The position numbers and the translations under genes are program-made. The notes beneath the pieces are model-generated. The model saw only the letters and a program-made list of their open reading frames with translations. It had not been told where the DNA came from and ran no database searches. Shown piece by piece: positions 18,701 through 30,700 of a stretch of 64,000 nucleotides of DNA (within the stretch, counting starts at the first letter, position 1; each line of letters opens with the position of its first letter). Source of the stretch: Verrucomicrobiaceae bacterium (GTDB lineage: Bacteria > Verrucomicrobiota > Verrucomicrobiia > Verrucomicrobiales > Verrucomicrobiaceae); the NCBI GenBank assembly GCA_027486585.1, contig JAIXOU010000040.1, positions 61,079-125,078 of the forward strand, written 5' to 3'.

Positions 18701-21700
18701 CTTCTATGCTTTCACCAATCTCGTCCCCGGCACTTACAGCGTCGGTTTCCCCACTGCTTTGCCAGCACCGAGCGCAGTCCTTTGCATCCCTACCACCAAA
18801 GACGCGGGCGATGACACCACAGACAGCGACATCGACCCGATCACTGGCAAGACCACGCCTGTCGTGCTAGCTCCTGGTGACAACAACACCACACTGGACG
18901 CTGGCTTCATCTCGCCGAAGGCCTCTCTCGGTGACTTCGTCTGGAAAGACCTGAATCGCGATGGCATCCAAGACGCGGGTGAGCCTGGGCTGGAGAACGT
19001 TACGGTCACTCTCTACAACAGCACAGGCACCGCTATCGGCACCACCATCACGAATGCCATCGGTTATTATTCCTTCTGGGATCTCAATCCCGGCACGTAC
19101 AGTGTCGGCGTGCCTGTCTCACCCGTGGCGTTCTGTCTGCTCGGTGACAAAGATAAAGGCACCGACGACACCAAGGATAGCGATGGTGATCCGACCACGG
19201 GCAAATCTGGCCCCATCGTGCTCGTTGCAGGTCAGAACGATCCTAGCATTGACTTCGGCTACATCAGCAGCCGAGCCTCACTCGGTAATTATGTTTGGAA
19301 AGATCTCAATCGCGACGGCAAACAAGATGCCGCTGAACCAGGCATCGCCAGCATCACGGTCACGCTTCTGAATAGCGCAGGCGGGGCCATCGGCACCACA
19401 GTGACGACGGGTGATGGCTATTATCTTTTCGAAGATCTGATTCCTGGAACTTACAGTGTCAGCTTCCCGGTCACTCTCTCAGATGGTTGCACCGTTACCA
19501 ATCCTGATCTCGGTGGCGACGACACCAAGGACAGTGATCCAAGCAAGACGACAGGTAAGACCGCGACGGTCACGCTCATCGCTGGGCAATATTTCCCAGA
19601 CTTCGATGCAGGCTACATCAGCACAAAAGCTAGCCTCGGTAACTACGTCTGGAAAGACGTCAACCGTAACGGTGTGCAGGATGGTGCCGAGCCTGGCATT
19701 GCAGGTGTCACCGTCGAATTACTCAATGGCACTGGAGCCCTACTTTCCACCACCACAACCGACGGCACTGGCTACTACTATTTCCAAAACCTCCAGCCCG
19801 GTAGCTATGCGGTACACTTCCCCACCAGCGTTAATGGTTGCCTACTCACTGCGCCCAATAGCGGCACGGATGACATCGGCGACAGTGACGCCAACATCAC
19901 CACAGGTATTACTCAAACGGTCACGCTCGCAGCTGGGGAAAACAACCCAACCATCGACGCAGGTTACATCAGCGTCCTTGCTTCCCTCGGCGACTTCGTC
20001 TGGAAAGATCTCGACCGCAATGGCATCCAAGATTCTGGCGAGCCAGGCATCGCTAACATCACCGTCCAACTTCTCAATGCCACTGGCACGGTGATCGGCA
20101 CCACGTCCACCGATGGCACTGGCTTCTATCTCTTCGACAGCCTCCAACCCGGCGACTACCAACTGAAGCTCCCGCTCACAGTCGGCAATGGCTGTGCTTT
20201 GACTATCGCCAACACGGGTGATGAAACGAAAGACAACGACGTTGATCCGCTTACCGGACTTACGGTTAAGACAACACTCGTCGCAGGTGAAAATGATCTC
20301 ACTTGGGATGCTGGATACATCACCACCAAGGCCTCCCTCGGTGACTTCGTCTGGAAAGACACCAATCGTGATGGCATCCAAGATGTCGGTGAGCCGGGCA
20401 TCGCCAATGTCACTGTCGCACTTCTGAATGCAGGCGGCTCGGCTGTCGGCACCACCACCACAGACGCCACTGGCTACTACAGCTTTAGCGAGCTGAACCC
20501 AGGATCATACAGAGTCGTCTTCCCTCGCCGTGTCGATGGCTGCCTGCTCTCTCCGCAGGATCAAGGAACCAATAATGCAGCCGATAGCGACGCCAGCGCA
20601 TCGACAGGCATCACAGCAGCCGTCACACTCGCCGCAGGTGAAAACAATCCCACCATTGATGCTGGCTACTACAATCCAAAGGCTGAGCTGGGCGATTATG
20701 TCTGGAAAGATCTCAACTACGATGGCAAGCAAGATCCAGGTGAGCCAGGCATCGCGGGTGTAACCGTCACTTTGTATAACAGCGCCAATGTTGCCGTCGG
20801 CACCAAGACGACAGACGCCGTCGGTTACTACAACTTCACCGATCTCGCACCCGGCACCTACACCGTCGGCTTTGCTCCAGTTCTGGCTGATGGCTGCGTT
20901 TTGACCCCTGTGGATCAGGGCACGGATGATGCTAAGGACAACGATGCCAGCCAAACCACAGGCAGGACGATCCCAATCCTCGTCAATGCGGGTGACCGCA
21001 TCACCAACGTGGATGCAGGTTATATCATCAACAAGGCCTCTCTTGGTGACTACGTCTGGAAGGACCTAGATCGCGATGGCCAGCAGGATTCAGGCGAGCC
21101 GGGCATCGGCGGCGTCAATGTTCAGCTCTTGAATAGCATCGGCACTGTCGTCGGCCTTCAAGTCACCGACGCCACAGGTTACTACTATTTCCAAGATCTC
21201 AGGCCCGGCACCTACAGCGTGCAGTTCCCTACCAACGTCAACGGCATCTGCCTCCTCACGACTGCGGACAACGGCAGCGATCTCACGGATAGCGACGCCA
21301 ACGCTATCAGCGGCAATACCGTTCCGACCAGCCTCATCGCAGGTGAAAATGATCCGACTTGGGATGCAGGCTATGTTTCAAACCTCGCCGCTCTCGGAGA
21401 CTACGTCTGGAAAGATCGCAACCTGGATGGCACTCAGCAAGCTGGTGAACCTGGAATCGCCAATATCGAAGTCGTCCTGCTCAACTCAGCAGGCATCGAG
21501 ATCGGCACCACCATCACGGATGCGACGGGCCGCTACTGGTTCAGCAATCTGCAAGCTGGCAGTTACAAAGTGAAGTTCCCGCTGATTGTCGCTCCTGACT
21601 GTGTGCTCACTGCCCAAAATCAAGGCAGCGCAAACATCGACAGCAATCCAAGCGGCACCACGGGCATCACCGCCGACGTCACTCTGCTCGGTGGCGAAAC

Positions 21701-24700
21701 AAACAGCACCATTGATGCAGGTTACTACGACCCATCGGCTTCACTCGGTGACTACGTCTGGAAGGACCTCGATAAAGACGGCGTGCAGGATGTCGGTGAA
21801 CCCGGCATCAAGGGCATCACGGTCAATCTCTTGGATGGCGTTGGAACCGTCATCGGCACGACTGTCACGGATGGCGTGGGCTTCTACGAGTTCACCAACT
21901 TGAAGCCCGGCTCCTACATCGTCGAGTTCCCCACCACGCTCGTCGATGGCTGCTTACCCACCATTCGGGACCAAGTGGGTAGCGACGCCAAAGACAGCGA
22001 CATGAACCCCAGCACGGGTAAGACTGCGGTCATCGTGCTCGGACCTACCGAACGCAATATCTCTATCGACGCCGGTTACTATTTGCCAAAGGCCTCTCTG
22101 GGTGACTACGTCTGGAAGGACCTAAATCGCAACGGCGTGCAGGAACCTGGAGAACCCGGTATCGAAGGCGTCACTGTTACTCTTTACAATGCCCTGGGCA
22201 CCGCCATCGGCACGACCACCACGAACGCTACCGGTTGGTATCATTTCACCGACCTCAATCCAGGCACTTACAGTGTCGGTTTCCCGGTCAATCTCGGCCC
22301 GAACTGCATCCTCACCATTGCCGATCAGGGAAGTGAAACCAACGACAGCGATGCTAATGCAATATCGGGTAAAACAGCCTCGGTGACACTCATCGCAGGT
22401 CAAAACGATCCAACTTGGGATGTGGGTTACTATTCACCACTAGCCTCCCTCGGTGACTATGTTTGGAAAGATCTCAATCGTGATGGTATCCAACAAAACG
22501 GCGAACCAGGCATCGAAAACGTCACCGTCACGCTCATTAGCAGCACCGGCGTCGATATCGGCACCACCACCACGAACGCCACAGGTTGGTATCACTTCAG
22601 TGATTTGCAGCCCGGCACTTACAAAGTGAAGTTCCCAGTCTCACTGAACAACGGCGGCTGCCTGCTCACAACCGCAGACACTGGATCAGACACGACTGAT
22701 AGCGATGCTAGCGTCACAAGCGGCATCACGGCAGACATCATTCTCCTCGCTGGTCAGCACATCCCGACCATCGACGCAGGCTACTACAATCCAAAGGCCT
22801 CTCTCGGAAACTTCGTCTGGAAAGACCTCGACCGCGACGGCACACAAGACGCGGGTGAACCCGGCATCGCCGGAGTGACCGTTAAACTGCTCAACGGCAG
22901 CACCAATGTCGAAATCGGCACAACCACTACTGACGGCACAGGCTTCTATCTTTTTGCTGATCTCAATCCTGGTGACTACAAAGTGAAGTTCCTGACCACA
23001 CTCGTTGATGGCTGCATCCTCAGCCCACTCGATGCAGGTGGCAATGATGCCACCGACAACGATGCCTCACCGACAAATGGCATCACCGTCGTCACCACAC
23101 TCACTGCTGGTGAAAACGACCTCACCTGGGACGCAGGCTACTACTCACCGAAAGCCGCTCTCGGCAATCGCGTGTGGAAGGATCTCAATCGCAATGGCAT
23201 CCAAGACGCAGGCGAGCCCGGCATCGTCGGCATCCCAGTCACCCTTTACAATAGCGCCAATGTCGCCATCGGCTCGGATGTCACAGACGGTGAAGGTTAC
23301 TACTGGTTCACGGAGTTACTCCCTGGCACTTACAACGTCGGTTTCCCCACACTCATCGGCACCGGTTGCGTGCTCAGCCCAGCTGACGCGGCCACAGAAG
23401 CCACTGACAGTGATGCCAGCATCACCACGGGTAAAACTGCGCCAGTGACACTCGTCACAGGTCAGATCAATCCAGACATCGACGCGGGTTATTACTCGCA
23501 CTTCGCCAGCCTCGGAGATCGCATCTTCAAAGATCTCGACCGTGATGGCATCCAAGACGCTAGCGAGCCCGGCATCGCCAATATCACTGTCACGCTCTTC
23601 AATGCCTCGAATGTCGCAATCGGCACGGATGTCACCGACGGCGAAGGTTACTACTACTTCACCGATCTCCAAGCCGGCGACTACAGTGTTGGCTTCCCGT
23701 TAGAAATCGTCCCCGGCTGTCTATTGACCAGCGCCAATCAAGGCACGGATGACGCTAAGGACAGTGATCCAAGTGCCACCACTGGTCGCACCGCCGTCAC
23801 CACACTCGTGGCCGGAGAAAACGATCCGACATGGGATGCAGGCTACAGCTCGCCCTTTGCTAGCCTCGGTGATTTCGTCTGGAAAGATCTCAATCGTGAT
23901 GGCATCCAACAATCCGGTGAGCCTGGCATCGCCAGCATCACCGTCACACTCTTTAACGCGGCTAACGTGGCCGTGGGCAACGATGTGACCGATGGTGAAG
24001 GCTACTACTTCTTCGGCGATCTACTCCCTGGTGACTACTACGTCCAAGTCGCCACCACCACGCTCGACGGCTGCTGGATCGCCAAACTCGATCAAGGCAC
24101 CAATGACGCCAAAGACAACGACGCTGATCCAGTCACTGGCAAAACGGCTATCACCACGCTCATCGCAGGTGAAAACGATCCGACCTTGGACATCGGCTAC
24201 TACTCACCGAAGGCCAGCATCGGCGACCTCGTCTGGAAAGACAAAAACCGCAACAGTATCCAAGACGCTGGTGAACCCGGCATCGCAAACATCCGCGTCG
24301 AGCTGCTGAATGCCAATGGCGTCAGCATCGGCACCGACCTCACCGACGGCCTCGGCTACTTCATCTTCGCCGACCTCGATCCCGGTGACTACTCACTTAA
24401 ATTCCCCATCACGCTGATGGATGGGTGTGAAATCACCAAGATCGATCAAGGCACCGACGACGCTAAAGATAGCGACGTCAACAAACTCACCGGCCTCACC
24501 ATCAAGACCACGCTCGTGGCCGGTGAAAACGACATGACCTGGGACGCAGGCTACATTGCTCAACCCATGTGCCTTGGTGACTTCGTCTGGCTTGATGAAG
24601 ACCATGATGGCCTTCAAGACGGCGGTGAACCTGGCATCCAAGGAGCCAAAGTCGAGCTCCTGCATTCTACCGGAGTGCCGGCCAAAGACATCGACGGCCT

Positions 24701-27700
24701 GCTCGTCGCTGCCCAAACCACAGGCTTCAATGGAGCCTACAAATTCCCAAATCTGCACCCTGGCGACTACATCGTCCGCGTCACGCCACCCGCTGGTCTG
24801 AAGCCAACCATTGGCGGCGCTGATCCTGACAATGATAACAACAAAGATAGCAATGGATTCGAACTCCTCGGATACGCCTATGTTCAGTCCCTGCCAGTGA
24901 CCTTGCTCAACAGCAGCGAGCCAGCCAACGACACTGATCTGGATACCAACACCAATCTCACTGTCGATTTCGGCTTCTATTATCCGAAGTATGACCTTGC
25001 CCTACGCAAGCTTGTGGCTCCTGGTCAACGCAATCCCGTGAAGCCAGGTGATAAAGTCACCTTCACCATAGAAGTCTTCAACCAAGGTGACATCACCGTC
25101 CATAACACCAAGATCGTGGACTACGTGCCAGCCGGACTCGTGCTAGACACCGCAGCTTCACCCAACTGGGCCATGGTCGGCAGCAACGCTGAAGGCCTCC
25201 TCTACAACGAGATCAACCCTGGTGACAGCAGCATGACCACCATCACCTTCACGGTCATCTCGACCCAGGTCGCTGGCGACATCCAGAACTGGGCTGAAAT
25301 CTTCGAATCGCTGGATCCAGAAGACCACATCATCGCCGATGTGGACAGCAAGCCAGACAAGATCGCCAACAATGACGGCCTGCCCTTCGACAACGAGATC
25401 AACAACGAGAACTCCGATCAAGACGATCACGATGGTGCTATCATCACTGTCATTCCTCCTGGCACCTGGGATCTCGCCCTGCGCAAAACCTTGGCCCCTG
25501 GCCAAAACGCCAGCGTCAATCCCGGTGACGACGTGACCTTCATGTTGGAAGTCTTCAATCAAGGCGCAGACGCAGCCAAGAGCATCAAGCTCATCGACTA
25601 CATCCCAGCGGGCATGACGCTTGCCGACGGTCAATGGGCAACCAGCGGGGCCGATAAAGCCACGATCACACTGACCAATCCGCTAGCTGCTGGAGCCAGC
25701 GCTCAAATCCCAATCACCCTACGCGTCGCCGCCACTCAAGTCGGACCGAAGTCACTCATCAACTACGCTGAAATCAATGACTTCAAGGACATCAATGGCG
25801 TCGCCCGCACCGACATCGACAGCACCCCTGATGCTGACAATAGCAATGACGGACCGCTCGTCGATAACGCCCTCAACAATGAGCAAAGCGATCAAGATGA
25901 CCACGACCTAGCCAGCGTCAGCATCAATGCGCCAAAAGCCTTTGACCTAGCCCTGCGCAAGCAACTCGGCCAAGGCCAGACCGCAACGCCAGCGCGTGAA
26001 AGCCTCGTGACCTTCAGCTTTGAAGTGTTCAATCAAGGTGCTGTCCCAGCAAGAAACATCGTCATCACCGACTACCTGCCTAGCTTCTTCACCCTAGAAG
26101 ATCCAAACTGGGTCAACACCCTGCCAGGTCAAATCGGCACCACCATCCCACAAATCCTTGATCCGGGTGACAGCGTGATCTTGAAGCTCAGCGTGCGCCT
26201 CACCAGCACAGCGCCGCTGAACTCGGCCATCCTGAACCGCGCTGAAATCAGCGCTGCTACGGATGACAAAGGCCTCTCTGTCACAGATCGCGACAGCACG
26301 ATGGATAACAATCCATCCAATGATGGCCCAGCAACCGATGACATGATCAATGGCGAGAACGCTGACCAGGATGACGCCGACTTTGCTTCGATCTCCGTCG
26401 CCCCTCCAGGCACCTTCGATCTAGCTCTGCGCAAGAGTTTGGCCCTCGGCCAAAGCGCCAACGTCAATCTCGGCGACACCGTCAACTTCGTCATCGAAGC
26501 CTTCAATCAAGGCACCGTTACCGCTAAGTTCATTCAAGTCACGGACTACATCCCCGCTGGCCTAACACTGGCCGACACTAACTGGGTGAATAACAACAAC
26601 GGCACCGCCACAGGTGGGCTCGGAGCCAGCTTCTCCCTTGCTCCAGGAACCAGCGTGCAGTTGCCAATCAGCTTCAAAGTGGCCAGCACAGCCATAGTTG
26701 GCGATCTTATCAACGTGGCTGAAATCAGCAGCGCTAAAGACATCAACGGTCTGACACTAACCGACATCGACAGCGTCCCCGATGCCATTCGTAACAATGA
26801 TGGCTTCATGAAAGACGATGAGCTGAACAATGGCAACTTCGATGAAGACGATAGCGATCTGGCTAAGGTAACCGTGAACGCAGCCGGACGGGCTGACCTG
26901 GCTCTGCGCAAGTCGCTGAAGCCAGGGCAGCCTGCCTCTGTCCGAGCCGGTGATAAAGTCACTTACCGCATGGAGGTCTTCAACCAAGGCGTCCTATCAG
27001 CCAGCGATATCAAAATCTCTGATTACATCCCAGCGGGCATGACCTTTGTCCCAGCTGACAACGTCTTCTGGGCCACCGAATCAGCCAGCATCGTCTCCTG
27101 CATCATCTCTGGGCCACTGGCTCCAGGTGCTAGCAGCACGATTGATGTGACGCTTAACGTCTCTGCCAATGCAACACCTGGCAGCGTCGTCAATAACTAC
27201 GCCGAGATCAGCGCCTTCAAAGCCGCAGGCCCAAATGGCACCGTCATCACGACCGATGCTGACAGCACTCCTGACGCGATCTTTGGCAATGATGGCCAAG
27301 TCACCAACGACGCCATCAACAATGAAGGCTTCGATCAAGACGACATGGATTGCGAGCCAATCACCATCCTGGAACCAGAGCAGATCGATCTAGCTCTGCG
27401 CAAGACTCTCAAGTCTGGCCAAAACATCATGCCAGCGCCGGGCCAGAAAGTCTGCTACACGATTGAAGTCTTTAATCAATGCGGTCAGTCGATCAAAGAC
27501 ATCGTCATCTGTGACTATGTCCCAGCCGGACTCGTTCTTGATCCAAGCTCCGCTACCGAATGGACTAGCGCAGGCGGCAGCACTGTCCTCTGCGTCATCC
27601 CTGGACCACTAGCCCCAGGTGCCAGCCAAGCGATTGAGATCTGCTTTAAAGTGGCCGACACCGCCATTCCCGGCAGCACGATCAACAACTGCGCTGAGAT

Positions 27701-30700
27701 CTGCTCTGCCAAGGATCTGAAAGGCAATGCCGCCCTCGACTCCGACAGCACCTTTGACAACATCCCAAACAACGATGGTCGCACAACCAACGATGCGATC
27801 AACAACGAGAACTTCGATCAAGACGACCATGACTGCGAAAGCATCACCGTCGGTCAAAGCGACCGATTTGACCTTGCCTTGCAGAAGCGTTTGGCACCTA
27901 GCCAGACTGCTAGCATCCGCCCAGGGGATCTCGTCACCTTCTCCATTGAAGTCTTCAATCAAGGCACCATCCCTGCTGGCCAAGTCGGCATTGTCGATGT
28001 TCTTCCTGCTGGCTTCAGCCTGGCTGATAGCTCCTGGGTCACGATGCCAGGCAGCCTCGCGCTGCGCAGCGTCCCTGGTCCGATTGCTCCAGGCTCCAGT
28101 GTCATCGTCAACATCTCTCTCCGCGCGGGCAGCACGGTCGGTGACTTGCGGAACTTCGCTGAGATCTTCTCGGCCCGTAACGCCACCACAAACCTTGCCG
28201 TCAACGCCCTAACCGGTGATGCCGACAGTCCCTATGACACGAACCCAGCCAACGAAGGCACCATCGTCGATGACGAACTCAACAACGCTCTCGGTGATCA
28301 CGATAGCGCTGACATCCAACTCATCACCGTGCTCGCAGGATCTTCTATCGGCGACCGCGTCTGGGATGACCGTAACAACAACGGCATCCAAGACACCAAT
28401 GAACAAGGTGTTGGCGGCATTACCGTCCATCTCCTCAATGGATCAGGCACGCCTACCGGACGCACCGCCATCACGAACAGCGTCGGCTTCTACACCTTCA
28501 CGGGAATCACTCCAGGTGATTATTGTGTCGAGTTCAGCATCCCTGATGGCTTCATCTTCACCAAGTCTGACCAAGGCAACAATGACAACATCGACAGCGA
28601 TGCTGACCTCAAAACGGGCCGCACTCATAAGACTACCATTGACGCTACCGAAACCGATGGCTCCTGGGATGCGGGTATCTTCCGTCCTTCCAGTCTCGGC
28701 GGAACGGTGTGGAATGACAGCAATGACAACGGCCTGCAAGACAGCAACGAAACAGGCATCGAGGACATCACGGTCGAGCTTTACCTGCTCAACGGCACCC
28801 TTGTCGCATCCACCAAAACGCTCGAAGACGGCAGCTACGAATTCACCAATCTGGCCTCTGCTCTTTATCGCGTCAGGATTAACACACCGCCAACAACTGC
28901 GCCTGTGTCTTCATCAAACACCGATCTAGCAGACAACAACCAGGCTGGTGATGACAACGGAAGTCAAAACGGTGCAGGCAACCCCGTGCGTAGTCCTCTC
29001 ATCACCCTCAACTATGGTGAAGTGGATAAGACCATCGGCTTTGGCTTCGTGCCGACGGTCGGTGTGGGGAACCTTGTCTTCATCGACCTCAATGGTAACA
29101 ACCTGCCCGATAACGGTGAAGGTAAAGATGGCGTCATTCTGCATCTCTATCGTCAGGGAGACAGCATCGGCCAAACGGCACCAGTCGCCATCACCACGAC
29201 TAGCGGCGGCGGTTGCTATGAGTTCCTCAAGCTCAAGCCAGGTGCTTACTTCATCCACATTCCAGCCACTCAATTCGCCTCAGGGGCAGCGCTAGTAGGC
29301 CTGAGCTCACTCCCAGGAGCAGGAACCGACAATGGTGTTGATGATTTGATTGATGAAAACGGTATCGACTCCGCTAACCCAGCGACATCAGGCATTCGCT
29401 CCGTCGTCTTCACTCTCACACCTGGAACTGAGCCAATCGACACTGGCTCTGAGACAGGCAAGAAAGCTGACTACGACAACGAGGCTGACGCCAACACCGA
29501 TCTCACCATCGACTTCGGCTTCCTCGACAGCAAACCCAACAACTATGCCTTCTGGCAAGCAGTCAACACGCTCAACGGCCAGAACCAGCCTGGTCAAAAC
29601 CCAGACGCCGACACCTACAACAACGTTCTCGAATACGCCCTCTGCCTGAAGCCAGACTCGGGTGTGCAGGAGAAGGTCGCTCTTTGCACAAGGTTGAACA
29701 CCGGAGCCAAAGCCGAGGAAGGCCGCGTGGAAGTCTTCTACAATCGCCGCAGCGGTGGCGGTCAGCAGGATGTCACTTACAGACTCGAAGTGCTACGTGA
29801 ACTCAGCCAGTCGCCGCAAGGCTGGACCACATCAACTCTGACTCCAACGATCACTGACAATGGCGACGGCACTGAAAAAGTGTACTACAGCCGCCTGGAA
29901 GATGAGGCCTTATTTGCTGGTGCTGATCATGGCTTCGTCCGCCTGAAAGTCACCCTCAATGGTGGCATCACCGGCAGTGCCGTGACGGAAGTCTTTGGCT
30001 GGACCCGCCGCGCCTTCCCTGTGCAGTGCGAGACCTTTGCCATGCCTTACCTCCAGAAGGAAGTCTTCAGTGGTGTCATCGACAGCGTCAGTGGCAACAT
30101 GATCAATGTCACCACCGCAGCAGGCACGGTTAGCCTCAATACGGTGATCGATACAAACCTTCCATCCTTCATCGAAATCACTAGCGGTGACAACGAAGGC
30201 CATCGTTTCGAAGTCCATGAGGCAACAACGTCCGCCTCAATGATCGCTATCGATGCTGGCCATGCCCGCAACACTCTCACCAGCCTGCCAGGCAGCCTCG
30301 TGGGAGATCGACTCGTCATCCGCAATCATTGGACGCTCAACAGTCTCTTCCCCAAGACCTACTTCGTCAGCGGAGCAGACTCCCACAGCGGAGACCGCCT
30401 GATGTTCTTCAATCCGACACGGAATGACTATGATGTCGTCTTCCTCAGCACCGTCTCAGGTCAGCTGCGTTGGGTCTTAGAAGGAGATGCGACACTGGCT
30501 GATGCAGGCACCCGAGTGCTCGGCCCTGCCGAAGCTGGAGCCTTCTTTGTCCATCCGAGAAATAACCCCGTGGAGATGATCTTCACCGGCATCGTCCGTG
30601 CCAACGACTTCGCCTTACCGCTAAAAGTTGGCAGCAATTACATCGGTGGCGGCTGGCCTATCGAGCAAAGCCCGAACGAGCGTCTCATGACCGCCGCCAA

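Noticed and set aside
18556..24988. CRISPR-like regular repeats
   Set aside because: The ~353-bp period is coding and encodes SdrD_B domains; repeats are diverged and there are no spacers or cas genes.
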